Of a DNA stretch of 31,556 nt, positions 22,250-31,381 are shown piece after piece. This DNA is from an uncultured Parafilimonas sp. (GTDB lineage Bacteria; Bacteroidota; Bacteroidia; Chitinophagales; Chitinophagaceae), in assembly GCA_937892395.1 (NCBI GenBank), contig CALAGJ010000157.1:1-31556 (forward strand), read 5' to 3'. Numbering within the stretch: position 1 is the first letter of the stretch; each line of letters starts with the position of its first letter. The notes under the pieces are model-generated. The model had not been told where the DNA came from and made no database searches. It worked only from the letters and a program-made list of their open reading frames with translations. A program made the position numbers and the translations under genes.

Positions 22250-23176
22250 TTATGGAATTAAAATGTCTTTGTATTTAACTCCTTCGTAACCTTCAACGCC
22301 GTTTGTATATAACGTTGCGGAAGGAGCCAACGCAACCCGGTAAGTGGTGGCGGTTGTGAATGTGCCTGCCAGTTCAATATTACCAGAAACTATTGAAGCC
22401 CCTGTTATTGATACGGCTGCTCCGGTGGAAGCGTTTGTTACTACAAAGTTGCCTGCCACAGCCAATGTAACGCCAAGCAATGCGACCAAATCGGTGCCTG
22501 CGCATTGTGTTTTAACGCCTATTTTCAGTCGTGTGGTGGTTGATGCAGTAAACGCTGTAACATTGGTGTCAATAAGGCCCATAAAGTCAAGAATAGATTC
22601 AGCGCCTTTCATAATAAGGCCGGAGTTTATGTATGTTGATACATCATAACTCAGTCTGAATCCATTCATATACGACTCGGTGAATGTTGCCGCTTTCGGA
22701 GTTACGCCGCCCATGCCGGTAGAAGGGAATCCGCTGTATGTTCCGTCGCTGTTTTTCTTAAAGCAGATGTTGCCCTCTTTGTCAATTTCAACAAAAGCGT
22801 ATCCTATGTTTAAAAGGCTTCTCATAGAGGCCGCCAGGCAAAGACCACCCTTTTCTGTGCGGTAAATGCGGTTAGCATAACCACTTCTGATAAATTTTTC
22901 GACTCCGTCGTCAAATGTCTGTATGGTATCATCAGAATCATTTGCTTCAATGCTTCGTATAGGAGCAGAATTGCCGAAAAGAGGATATATCCTTGTTTCG
23001 GCTGATGCGTGCATCTTTTGCTCAACATAGGCCGGAAAGTCTGACAGATCGCTGTTTGTCCATTTCAATCCGGGGGGCATAATCAAAAACATAGCGGCAG
23101 GCCCCATAGCTGCGCTACACTCAACACCCGTGTTTTGTATGCTTGATACATCACACGCTTTTACAAGTGCTGCCAT
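22250..23176 (-). CDS. Major tail protein (tube)
   Basis: A 308-residue protein (MAALVKACDVSSIQNTGVEC). Position, length and a C-terminal beta-rich, Ala/Thr/Val-rich domain (about 210-300, Ig-like, TGAAVSITGASIVSGNIELAG) point to the siphovirus tail-tube subunit with an extra surface domain. It is preceded by the tail-terminator-like gene and followed by the chaperone-like gene, the normal order. Confidence 0.7.
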   Translation of the reverse strand: MAALVKACDVSSIQNTGVECSAAMGPAAMFLIMPPGLKWTNSDLSDFPAYVEQKMHASAETRIYPLFGNSAPIRSIEANDSDDTIQTFDDGVEKFIRSGYANRIYRTEKGGLCLAASMRSLLNIGYAFVEIDKEGNICFKKNSDGTYSGFPSTGMGGVTPKAATFTESYMNGFRLSYDVSTYINSGLIMKGAESILDFMGLIDTNVTAFTASTTTRLKIGVKTQCAGTDLVALLGVTLAVAGNFVVTNASTGAAVSITGASIVSGNIELAGTFTTATTYRVALAPSATLYTNGVEGYEGVKYKDILIP

Positions 23177-23200
23177 AAAATATAAGTTTTAAAATTTTAA

Positions 23201-23755
23201 TTAATAACATTCAGTGGGCTTATAATTGAGTGAAAAATCAAAACGGAAACAATGCAGCGGGTGCATGTCCAGAAATTTTAATCCTTCGCTTATTCTAAAT
23301 CCACTGTACTCTTTAAATACATTGTCAATTCCAGTAGTGATTGACTTTAAAAGAAAGTTGCAATATCCGGTTTCAACGACTTTCATCACATCTAATCTTA
23401 TCTCTTCGTCCCTTCTTTCTGCGCCTGGCTTCAATGCTTCAGCGTTTACAAAGAAGATTAGATGGATGTCAGCAGTGGCCCATATTTCAAACGCTGTTTC
23501 TTCACCCGTTCCAAAAAAAGAGATGGCACTCAAAGTGTCGTTCCAAAGAACTTCTTTATACTCATTGGAACTATTGATTTTGACTTCGGGTATATATCCG
23601 TCATCTGTTTGATTGCGATAGCATCGTGGATAGCACTCATATTTACTTTCGTTTCCCGTTAATCCCCATTTGGCAATCAGCTTATTATAAAGATTTAACT
23701 GAAACTGATCTATCAATGTATCAACGCCTTTAATATTTGAGCGCCTTTGAATCAT
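23201..23755 (-). CDS. Tail-terminator or head-tail completion protein
   Basis: A 184-residue protein (MIQRRSNIKGVDTLIDQFQ, later WATADIHLIFFVNAE). It has a mixed alpha-beta composition and lies just before the major tail gene, where tail terminators (gpU-like) are encoded. The start overlaps the previous stop by 4 nt. No specific family signature is visible. Confidence 0.6.
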   Translation of the reverse strand: MIQRRSNIKGVDTLIDQFQLNLYNKLIAKWGLTGNESKYECYPRCYRNQTDDGYIPEVKINSSNEYKEVLWNDTLSAISFFGTGEETAFEIWATADIHLIFFVNAEALKPGAERRDEEIRLDVMKVVETGYCNFLLKSITTGIDNVFKEYSGFRISEGLKFLDMHPLHCFRFDFSLNYKPTECY

Positions 23756-24837
23756 GGCATTTCTGCGTTTACAATATTTCGTTTCGGAAACAGTGTTTTG
23801 TAAATACGTGCCGTTTCTTTTTTAATCTCAGCCGCTATATTAGTACCGGATACCGGAGCATCAGAAATAGGAACAGTGCCTTTCAAATCCATGTAAACCA
23901 TCATCCTGTCTATGTTCTCTTTCAATATTCTTTCGCTGCTATTGCTCCTGGTTGTGTACATCACTGATTCAATTATTCCAGTTGACATCTGCAGCCCTAC
24001 CAGCGTATCAAACAGAAAAGGCTGTTTCACTATTGTATCGGTGCGGTCTCTGAAACTACTGAACTCAATATTTAAACCGGAAGGAGAAAATGTTTGAGAA
24101 ACTTCATTGTACAATGGCACATTTGCAGATGCTTTTAATGAGCATGGCACCGCACAATACATAAGCGACCTGTTGAAATTCGCCTGCTCCCTTATTGCTT
24201 TGGCTCCATTCAGGTCATTTTGAAAATATCCAATATAATAGCGTGAACTGTTGCTCAACTTTGTTTTATAACCAAAAACAAAATTTTCAACGTCAATTAT
24301 TACCGGAGCGTTTGCGACCGTTGTTACAGATTTTGTAATAAGCGGGTTTGGGTCACCGTCTGCAAATAGATGAATGTTAAAGGTTGCCGCAGCGTTGAAA
24401 AGCAGTGTTAAGCTGTTAACTTGAATAGATACATCCGACCTCTCCGCCACATCAATTGCATATCCGACAAATGAAGATGTGTTTTCAACGATTGTATTTT
24501 GAGAAGAAGGCACACGGTTGTATGTATTGCATGCGCCGTCTAAAAACTCAACCCCGGTGAAAACAGAAGACAGACATCGAAACATCACGTCTTTATACAT
24601 CTGCTCCAGCTTAGCATTTAACTCCGTATCATTTGCCGGAATTGGCTCGGTATTGTTTTTTATATTGATAATATTGGCAATAGCATGAAAGCTGTCAAAA
24701 AACCTCCCGCTTTTCGGCGTTTTATTATCATTTGTCAAAACAATACCGCCAATTTCTTTCCACGCCAAACGGTACAACATGGCAGGCAACACCCTGTTCA
24801 TGTCAAATCCATTGCTATAATTAACGTTGAGCGGCAT
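23752..24837 (-). CDS. Virion protein between capsid and tail genes, unknown
   Basis: A 361-residue protein (MPLNVNYSNGFDMNRVLPAM). The helical N-terminus is followed by a beta-sandwich-like middle (about 110-250, DVSIQVNSLTLLFNAAATFNIHLF). By position it is a head-completion, connector or decoration protein. It lies between the secreted beta protein and the tail terminator and overlaps the latter's start by 4 nt. Confidence 0.6.
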   Translation of the reverse strand: MPLNVNYSNGFDMNRVLPAMLYRLAWKEIGGIVLTNDNKTPKSGRFFDSFHAIANIINIKNNTEPIPANDTELNAKLEQMYKDVMFRCLSSVFTGVEFLDGACNTYNRVPSSQNTIVENTSSFVGYAIDVAERSDVSIQVNSLTLLFNAAATFNIHLFADGDPNPLITKSVTTVANAPVIIDVENFVFGYKTKLSNSSRYYIGYFQNDLNGAKAIREQANFNRSLMYCAVPCSLKASANVPLYNEVSQTFSPSGLNIEFSSFRDRTDTIVKQPFLFDTLVGLQMSTGIIESVMYTTRSNSSERILKENIDRMMVYMDLKGTVPISDAPVSGTNIAAEIKKETARIYKTLFPKRNIVNAEMP

Positions 24838-24849
24838 TGATAATTTACT

Positions 24850-25272
24850 TTATCTTTCTTGGTATTTTCGTATCACATATTTAAGTGTCAATACACTTAC
24901 CATAGTGCCCGTGCCGGTGTGTATTACTCTTAAATATACCGGAACTGGTGCAGAAACCGAAAACGCATAGGCTTTAGTGCCTGTGGTATTTGTAACCGTT
25001 TGATCGCTGCCTACCTGCACATAACTAACACCATCAACGCTTGCAAATAATTGAAGTGTGCCGCCAACTGTACCGGATAGCTTTCGCACATCTGCTTGCA
25101 GATACACGCCGCTGAACCCGCCTGTTAAAAGGATGGTTTTTGATGCAGTGCCTGTGTTTAGAACCGTGTCGCCGGCAACAAGTGGAATCGTTGTGCCTGT
25201 TTGCGCTGATACATCATAAGACACAGATGCCAGGAGTAACTGAAAGCACATGATTTTAATAAGTAATTTCAT
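24850..25272 (-). CDS. Secreted small beta protein behind the capsid gene
   Basis: A 140-residue protein with a clear signal peptide (MKLLIKIMCFQLLLASVSYD, cleavage after VSAQ at 21-24) and a beta-rich domain (LQLFASVDGVSYVQVGS, later VYLRVIHTGTGTMVSVL). Its position directly downstream of the major capsid gene is that of a head-decoration protein, yet a signal peptide would send it out of the cytoplasm. It may instead be a lysogenic surface factor or a small exported structural protein. Spacing and strand show it is part of the capsid operon. Confidence 0.7.
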   Translation of the reverse strand: MKLLIKIMCFQLLLASVSYDVSAQTGTTIPLVAGDTVLNTGTASKTILLTGGFSGVYLQADVRKLSGTVGGTLQLFASVDGVSYVQVGSDQTVTNTTGTKAYAFSVSAPVPVYLRVIHTGTGTMVSVLTLKYVIRKYQER

Positions 25273-25300
25273 AACAAATGAAAATTTTAATTGTGAAAAA

Positions 25301-26326
25301 TTAAAGCTGCGCTAATTCGTAAATAACGCTTTCTTGCGCTGTGCTAATCGGAGGTACAGCCCACCCAATGGTAAGAGTAACCTCGGCCTGTAATACTTCG
25401 TCTTGTTTTCCCCCGCCTTGAGAGCTTCCGTCTGCCCTTTCGGTGTAAGCGTGAAAATCGAACACCAGCCCGGAACCCAAAGGGTCTGGAAGCACGCCAT
25501 ATCCCCCAAGAGTTGAATCATAATCCCCCTTGCCGGCACGGTTGGCCGGATCGTTCCAATCTAAACCAGCAAATGTGCCTGCTGGCATAATCAAACCGCT
25601 GCCAGTTGTGTAGTTGGGATCGATTGTTTCGATTGTTTCTGCAATACTTTCAAATCCACGTGCTTGAAATGAAAGGTTATCACTGTTGCCCGCTCCCTGC
25701 TGCAATGCAAATTCAACATCGGCAAATTTTGAACTATCCAATATCAAATCATAACTGCCCCTGTAATTCTGATTACGCATGAATGTTGAGGCCATTTGAA
25801 GGAATCTTTCACTGTTTGCATTTGTAATTTCCAAAGCAAAAGTTGAATTATTCCAGCTACCTGAGCCTCCGGTTGAAAGAGCGGCAAGCTGGCACCTGTT
25901 TGCTTGCAAAAATGCCTGCGCTAAGGTTCCGGCCCTGCTGTGAATGTTTTCAGATGACTCCCTAATCTCATGGGCTAACTGATCGGCGTAATCAAAAACA
26001 TTACTTTGTCCCTGTTTAAGATAGATTGCGAATGTTTCTACAATTTTAATCCAGGTTAGTGTCACTTCCGCACTGTCCGCTTTTGAGCCTGTGTGGGCGT
26101 GCCCCTTGTCTGTTGCGCTGCCCGCAGGTCTCTTAGTTTTGTAATAAGCATTGAAAGGTCTCGATTCTTTAAGTCTCAATGTTTCATGATCCGGCATGGT
26201 TACGTCCCTATTTTTTAAAGCCAGCATTAGTGCGGGGTTTTGTTTTCTCCGAAGTTCCGGCTTGTCAAAGTTCTTGCTGTACTTAGCCTGCGCTTTTGCA
26301 AGTGCTGAGGCTGTATAATTTGGCAT
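25301..26326 (-). CDS. Major capsid protein
   Basis: A 341-residue protein starting at ATG 26326 (MPNYTASALAKAQAKYSKNF). The longer frame to 26377 begins inside the leader and is unlikely. Order (portal, scaffold, this gene), size and composition fit a HK97-fold capsid subunit, with an N-terminal helical arm and strand-rich core. It has a dedicated upstream promoter and a folded leader, as expected for the most abundant virion protein. The HK97 fold is inferred from context and not shown by a motif. Confidence 0.8.
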   Translation of the reverse strand: MPNYTASALAKAQAKYSKNFDKPELRRKQNPALMLALKNRDVTMPDHETLRLKESRPFNAYYKTKRPAGSATDKGHAHTGSKADSAEVTLTWIKIVETFAIYLKQGQSNVFDYADQLAHEIRESSENIHSRAGTLAQAFLQANRCQLAALSTGGSGSWNNSTFALEITNANSERFLQMASTFMRNQNYRGSYDLILDSSKFADVEFALQQGAGNSDNLSFQARGFESIAETIETIDPNYTTGSGLIMPAGTFAGLDWNDPANRAGKGDYDSTLGGYGVLPDPLGSGLVFDFHAYTERADGSSQGGGKQDEVLQAEVTLTIGWAVPPISTAQESVIYELAQL

Positions 26327-26718
26327 AATTTTAATTTTGAAAATATTTCTTGGTACAACCAAAATAGGTGGATACAATCCTTAAACTGTGGTCACCGACC
26401 AAATAGTGAAGCGGGTGCTTCGGATGTAAAAGTATAGAAATAAATTATTTTTACAACAATAATTTATTTGTATGGGGGGTATCAGTTTGAAATTTAATGC
26501 TTGGTTTTGTACCAGGTTTCACAAATTCATAAATGAAGTTCAGCAGGTTCTGTCTTTTGCTTCAATTACTTCAACCTTATTTTCTTTGATTAACTTTTCA
26601 ATTTCAGTATGCCATTTTCTGTCCTAATTCGTTCGACTTCAAGCAGCAGGCAACAATGACTATACAAAAGCAAGGCAAAAGCGCAGACTTTCAGCTTTTC
26701 TATTTCTGTTGAAATTTA
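26327..26718. other. 392-nt non-coding stretch before the capsid gene
   Basis: No convincing gene is present on either strand. It holds the capsid promoter (26427-26456) and, at the start of the transcript, two hairpins: GAAGC/GCTTC (26408-26421) and TGGTC/GACCA (26389-26401). The scaffold gene ends TAG TAA. The minus frame after it stays open for about 40 codons without a start codon. Confidence 0.7.
26427..26456 (-). promoter_or_regulatory. Promoter of the major capsid gene
   Basis: On the minus strand TTG (26456-26454), a 19-nt spacer and TACTTTTA (26434-26427) match the Bacteroidota consensus with one mismatch (final G to A). Transcription would begin near 26421, exactly at the first leader hairpin, about 95 nt before the ATG. 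Confidence 0.65.
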
Positions 26719-27561
26719 CTACCCGTTTAAATCCATGTCAGGGTTATCTTTTATCGCTTTCTCCTGGGCCGCTTGGTATTCCATTCCATTTATGCTCTTC
26801 CCCTGATTCGTTTCCTGCCACTGTTTTGTAAAATCGGATAACTTAGTGAAGGTGGTGCCTTTTGGTGGTGTGTCTTTTCCACCCCTTCCGCTTGGAGGTA
26901 TGGGGCCGCCTTCTTGCAACCAACCTTTGCGGCTTTCAAAGATACCTGCAATAGCTTCTTTTACGCCTATGGGGTCTTTAGTTGTGGGGTGTCGAATTGT
27001 TTCTTTTTTTTCATTTTTCACCAACACTGCACCATCGCATTCCTCGACCGTAATTATCCCTTTTATCAAAGCGATATACTCACTGTCAGTGAGCGATTCG
27101 CTTCTGTTTTTAGGCAAATACCCAATCATTTCAGATTCCCTTTTCGCATTAGCTGTTTGCAATTTAAGCGAATTAACTTCTTCGTCTTTATCAGTAATCA
27201 CTTGCTGAAGCTGTGTAATCTGCTCATTTAGCCGCATTACTTTTGCCGATGGCTCAATTTTGGCATCATCAACAGCTTTTTTCACGATAGCTGCTGCAAT
27301 GGCTGCGGGGTCTTTCCCAATTTCATCCGGCAACCCGGCGGCTTTTCTCACGTTTTTTGAGCCTATTTCAATTCCAATCTTTTTATTTTCATCTGCTGTG
27401 TTTCTGTCCCTTGCTTCAACTTCAGTTTTTGTAAAAACTTGCAAACTTTCATCAATCGTTATATCAACCTCTGCTTCTTCATTAAGCGCCTTTTCAAAAT
27501 CTTCTTTTGGTATTTTTAACTTATTGCATATTACCGCAATAGTTTCTGCTTTTAATGCCAT
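26719..27561 (-). CDS. Scaffold-like capsid assembly protein
   Basis: A 280-residue acidic, helical protein with a coiled coil at about 104-145 (KVMRLNEQITQLQQVITDKD) and a flexible glycine-rich linker (GGPIPPSGRGGKDTPPKG). It lies between portal and capsid genes. These are features of phage scaffolding proteins (GP20-type), which shape the procapsid and leave. No protease domain is seen. Confidence 0.7.
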   Translation of the reverse strand: MALKAETIAVICNKLKIPKEDFEKALNEEAEVDITIDESLQVFTKTEVEARDRNTADENKKIGIEIGSKNVRKAAGLPDEIGKDPAAIAAAIVKKAVDDAKIEPSAKVMRLNEQITQLQQVITDKDEEVNSLKLQTANAKRESEMIGYLPKNRSESLTDSEYIALIKGIITVEECDGAVLVKNEKKETIRHPTTKDPIGVKEAIAGIFESRKGWLQEGGPIPPSGRGGKDTPPKGTTFTKLSDFTKQWQETNQGKSINGMEYQAAQEKAIKDNPDMDLNG

Positions 27562-27579
27562 GTTTAATTTTTTGTGTTT

Positions 27580-27951
27580 TTAATTTTGTTTCAGATAAAG
27601 ACGGATTTTGGTATTTTCGCTTTGACTGTTCAGCACATCTGCGGTTTCCGGAGATATTACAGTCTCACGAATTTTTTTGCCTTTTTCAAATTCTCCATCA
27701 ATATACTCAACCTTATATTCTTCATACACTGAGGTGAGCGGGGTTTCATCTGTTTCGTGCGGCTTGTCGCTCTTATTTTTTTTATTTGGCTCCTCTCTTC
27801 GTGAAATAGCATTAATAATCTCTTCCACTTCATCAGGTGTGTATTGCTTTTCATCTTTTGCGAGTGCATCTTTTATTTCTTCATCAGTTGCGCCTAAGTC
27901 TTTAAGCGGAGTATATTTTAATACTGCCCCCTTTTTGCGTTGTACGTTCAT
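27580..27951 (-). CDS. Acidic head-module protein, unknown
   Basis: A 123-residue, highly charged, probably partly disordered protein (DEEIKDALAKDEKQYTPDEV, then REEPNKKNKSDKP). It lies between the portal and scaffold genes, in the same operon with 11-18 nt gaps. It may assist assembly. No family is recognised. Confidence 0.6.
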   Translation of the reverse strand: MNVQRKKGAVLKYTPLKDLGATDEEIKDALAKDEKQYTPDEVEEIINAISRREEPNKKNKSDKPHETDETPLTSVYEEYKVEYIDGEFEKGKKIRETVISPETADVLNSQSENTKIRLYLKQN

Positions 27952-27962
27952 TTTATTTGTAT

Positions 27963-29642
27963 TTATGTTAATTGATTAAAACCGATTTGCTGTTTCATTT
28001 CAAAGGCTTTATTAAATTCTTTTTGCTCTGAAAAAGCGTATAAATCGCTTTTCAGTTCATCCGCATTTTTTGCCAATATGTATGCGTCGCTTTTAGAATC
28101 CAGCCATTCAGAAAAAAATAGTTTTGCCTTTACAAGGCTGTCAGAAACATTAAAGTTTTTCACTTCATCAATAGTGTAGTGCACAAATGGCTCAACTTTT
28201 ATTAACTTCAATTGCGCATTCAAAGCAACCCGGTTGCTTTCATATTTTGTTTCAATGTATTCAATAAGCAGGTCGTTAAGAACCTTCCCTGGTGCACCTT
28301 CTTTTTTTGCCTTTACGTATCTGTTCCAAACAACATCCGGCCCTTCTATTAAGAACCTTCGACCGGCCATATATGTGCACCCTTTATATGACGGGTTGAA
28401 TTTTACGGTTATTATCATATTGATAATAAATGATTGCCTGGCTTCACGCATAGACTGAATGATATTAAGCTTATCGCACACGGGCTGATAGTCTAAATTA
28501 GCCTGAGTTGCCGTTATTGCTTCTCCATCATGTGTATTAGCTGCGCCTCCATTGGTTGCATTGGTGTAAGTGCCCCAAATAGTATAATAGGCTGCCGATT
28601 CAAGTCTGTGCAATTCGTTTTCTGCTATCTCATAGTAATCTTTTGGAATATCAATATAGCCTCCGTAATTGGGGGCAATAAAAGGATCGTTGTTATCAAC
28701 AGGGTGGGATACAAGCTTCACTGTGGCCATGTTGTTAATAGGCGCAAAGCCGGTGCCTCCACAATTTTCACAGTTTTTTGCATTTGTCTTTCCTTCGCCC
28801 ATGCATGAAATACATTTGTCGGCTACTTCCCAGGGCTTTGGGAAACCGTGCCTGAATTTGTGCGTTCTTTTTATAGAATAATCTATAAAGAATTCGTCTG
28901 TAATTTCTCTGGCCGGTTCAAAGACAGAAACCCGCATGCCCGGCAAAGTTGGATGCTCAAAATCGCTCATTATCATTGCAGGAACAACACCAAAAAAGTT
29001 TGGAAATGTTTGATTTTCAATAGATGTTACAGATTCTCCATTTCTTTCAACATACATATCAAAGGCGTCATCAACCACCCTGTATATCTGTTTTTCAACA
29101 GCTATTCCCGCCGATACTTTTTCTTTGTCAGACACATTGAAGATGATGTATTCAAACCTGCGGCCAGCCTGCCCCCACTCATAAATTGATTCTGTGCTTT
29201 TATATGTGGGGTATGGGTTGCCTTCTGCATCAATTTCAATGAATATTATTCCGCTGGGATCATCCTTTATGTGTCTGCTCCATTTGTTTTTTATCCATTC
29301 CTGAACTGAAAGTCCGTTTTTTAAATCGTTTATCTGCTTCGATGCTTCAGATTCTTCTTTATCCGAAAGATTAAAGTAAAGGCTGCCGCCCTTCGCTGTA
29401 AATATCTTATCTAACGGCCTCCCTATTCTTTCATATAAGTCTTTGTTTGATTTTGCGTATTTGGCTCTAATTTTTTGAAGGTACTCCATTTCAAGCCCTT
29501 CAATAGTTTTGATACTTAGTTGCAGGTTTTCGCCGTATAAATTTGTCCGCATTTCAGAAGCATACATCCGTGCTTTTGCAAGTATGTGCTTATTTGGATT
29601 ATTGATAATAATTTGCTGTATGTCCGTTTCTTCTAAAATCAT
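27963..29642 (-). CDS. Portal protein with a CxxCxGxG zinc-finger insert
   Basis: A 559-residue protein next to the large terminase, as expected for the portal, the dodecameric ring through which DNA is packaged. Residues 277-298 contain CISCMGEG and CENCGGTG, with cysteines 277, 280, 291 and 294, a DnaJ-like zinc-binding pair. It is bounded by GFPKPWEVAD before and a beta segment after. The rest is mixed helical with a C-terminal helical barrel-like part (about 480-555). The assignment is by position, size and charge pattern. Confidence 0.8.
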   Translation of the reverse strand: MILEETDIQQIIINNPNKHILAKARMYASEMRTNLYGENLQLSIKTIEGLEMEYLQKIRAKYAKSNKDLYERIGRPLDKIFTAKGGSLYFNLSDKEESEASKQINDLKNGLSVQEWIKNKWSRHIKDDPSGIIFIEIDAEGNPYPTYKSTESIYEWGQAGRRFEYIIFNVSDKEKVSAGIAVEKQIYRVVDDAFDMYVERNGESVTSIENQTFPNFFGVVPAMIMSDFEHPTLPGMRVSVFEPAREITDEFFIDYSIKRTHKFRHGFPKPWEVADKCISCMGEGKTNAKNCENCGGTGFAPINNMATVKLVSHPVDNNDPFIAPNYGGYIDIPKDYYEIAENELHRLESAAYYTIWGTYTNATNGGAANTHDGEAITATQANLDYQPVCDKLNIIQSMREARQSFIINMIITVKFNPSYKGCTYMAGRRFLIEGPDVVWNRYVKAKKEGAPGKVLNDLLIEYIETKYESNRVALNAQLKLIKVEPFVHYTIDEVKNFNVSDSLVKAKLFFSEWLDSKSDAYILAKNADELKSDLYAFSEQKEFNKAFEMKQQIGFNQLT

Positions 29643-29643
29643 A

Positions 29644-31086
29644 TTACATCGGTATTGAATAAGTGCCGGACTTTCGGCCCCGGGACTTATATTTAATAAA
29701 AAGATTTTCCAACAGTTTCACAATAAAGTATCTTTTGGCATCCGAAAAGTGACCGTATTTTTCATAGCTTATCCCCAGTTCTTTATCTTTTTCCCTGGCT
29801 TTCAATATCCCGCCTTCTTCGTTTTCTTTGGTCATAATGTAATCTTCAATACTCAGCAAACAGGAATCATTTATTTCAATTTGCCAGCCATCAATGTTTC
29901 CTTCGTAAATTTCATTCACAAATGCGCCGGATATAGCCACTCCCGGCGCACTTTTACTAACTCTGCTAACAACAACAAATCCAGCTTCTTTTAAAACGGC
30001 AATATATTTGTCAAAGAATGACCGATTTTCTTCGTCAATGGTGTTACTATTTTTTATTGTAGGGTCACCGTAGACGAAAACAACGCCTTCAAAATTATTT
30101 ATTTTTAAATACTCTACAAATTTTTTTGCTGCTTTTGTGGAATTATTGTTAGGGGAGTGGCAGGGAAGCTCGTGTATTTGCTTGATTTTTTTTTCTGTAG
30201 TGCTTACCGTCCAGACGCTTTGTGTTACATAAGGATGCACGTTGCTATCTAATGACACGTGAACGGAATCATCCGGTTTTTGACTGATTTGCTTAACATG
30301 CTTATGTTCTGAAAAGTTCTTCCAGTATTCGCTTCCGGTTCTCATGGCTCCCCAGGCCCCTTTTGCAATAGCATTGAGTTTTAAGGCATCCCCTCCGGCT
30401 ATTATTTTAAGCTGATCCAAATATTCTTCCTGATTCAGAAAGTAATTATCTGTATAGTTTACTAATTTTTTATAGCATTTATCAGCAAATCCGCCGTCAA
30501 AAAGATTTTTTCTAATCCAATGCGTTTGAAAAACACGCTCTGTGTTAAAGGCCCCCCAAAACTGCAACTCGCAATCTATCTTTCTAAGTCTTGAGTATAA
30601 AAATCCAAAATCCTCAAAGCTAAATTGGTCAAGTTCTTCACAAAATATGTGGCTGGGGTCTTTTATAGACTTCATGCTTTCGGAGTTATCACATCCGAAT
30701 GGGATAAACTCATTGCCGTTTTTTTCGCACTTAACAACCATTGTGCCGTTTGGCTTTTCGCTAAATGAGAAATAATTTGTTAGATTTCTGTCTTTAATCC
30801 GGTCTGTTATTGTTTTATGAACGCTGCCACGCACCCGGTCAAATACTTTTCTGCCAAAGTAGCATCTGAAATAAGGGAGCTCTAAACATTTAGTAACGAG
30901 TATATCTACTATTGATACGGATTTGCCGCTGCCATAGCTGCCATAAAGTACATTTAACTTTGACTCTATCGCATGACACTCAATGAGTGTATCATTAACC
31001 GGCAATACACCGGATAACAATAGGAGCCTTTTAAGTTCGGGGTTTTGCTTTGCAAAAATGCTGGCTTCTAATAGAGTTGTTTTCAC
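29644..31086 (-). CDS. terL: Terminase large subunit
   Basis: A 480-residue DNA-packaging motor. The ATPase part has Walker A GSYGSGKS (49-56) and Walker B HIFCEELD (146-153). The nuclease part has the acidic residues D280 (HVSLDSN), D341 (VYGDPT) and D449 (GHFSDAKRY). Both activities look intact. It pumps DNA through the portal encoded 1 nt downstream and cuts concatemers. Order and spacing are canonical. Confidence 0.93.
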   Translation of the reverse strand: MKTTLLEASIFAKQNPELKRLLLLSGVLPVNDTLIECHAIESKLNVLYGSYGSGKSVSIVDILVTKCLELPYFRCYFGRKVFDRVRGSVHKTITDRIKDRNLTNYFSFSEKPNGTMVVKCEKNGNEFIPFGCDNSESMKSIKDPSHIFCEELDQFSFEDFGFLYSRLRKIDCELQFWGAFNTERVFQTHWIRKNLFDGGFADKCYKKLVNYTDNYFLNQEEYLDQLKIIAGGDALKLNAIAKGAWGAMRTGSEYWKNFSEHKHVKQISQKPDDSVHVSLDSNVHPYVTQSVWTVSTTEKKIKQIHELPCHSPNNNSTKAAKKFVEYLKINNFEGVVFVYGDPTIKNSNTIDEENRSFFDKYIAVLKEAGFVVVSRVSKSAPGVAISGAFVNEIYEGNIDGWQIEINDSCLLSIEDYIMTKENEEGGILKAREKDKELGISYEKYGHFSDAKRYFIVKLLENLFIKYKSRGRKSGTYSIPM

Positions 31087-31087
31087 T

Positions 31088-31381
31088 TTATTTCCTCATT
31101 TCAGCAATGATTTTCTGCACCTGGGCATCATTAAACGGGGTAATAACGTCTTCGCCTTTCGTGTTGGTGTTGGCTGTTTTTGTTGGCGCATAGTCTCCTT
31201 CAATCTTGCTGATTTCGGCCTGATAGGAAAGAATCATTGCCCTCAATTGATTCTGAACTGATATTGGGGCCACTAATCTGTTGTCTTCACTTTTGCTGCT
31301 CTTTATGCTGTCACCAATAATAAAAGTGAAGGCAACGGAGCCGCAAAGTTGCGAGATCATCCGATCTATCTCGGTCTGCAA
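31088..31381 (-). CDS. Possible terminase small subunit
   Basis: A 97-residue frame ending 1 nt before terL. The start is uncertain: TTG 31381, or ATG 31360, giving 90 residues (MISQLCGSVAFTFI...). The C-terminal half is helical and polar (NDAQVQKIIAEMRK). Position and size fit a terminase small subunit, which binds the packaging site, but no helix-turn-helix is obvious. Confidence 0.5.
   Translation of the reverse strand: MQTEIDRMISQLCGSVAFTFIIGDSIKSSKSEDNRLVAPISVQNQLRAMILSYQAEISKIEGDYAPTKTANTNTKGEDVITPFNDAQVQKIIAEMRK

Noticed and set aside
26560..26718. Open minus-strand frame after the scaffold stop codons (about 40 codons, including LLLEVERIRTENGILK)
   Set aside because: There is no start codon and no similarity I recognise. 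It may be a relic or chance.
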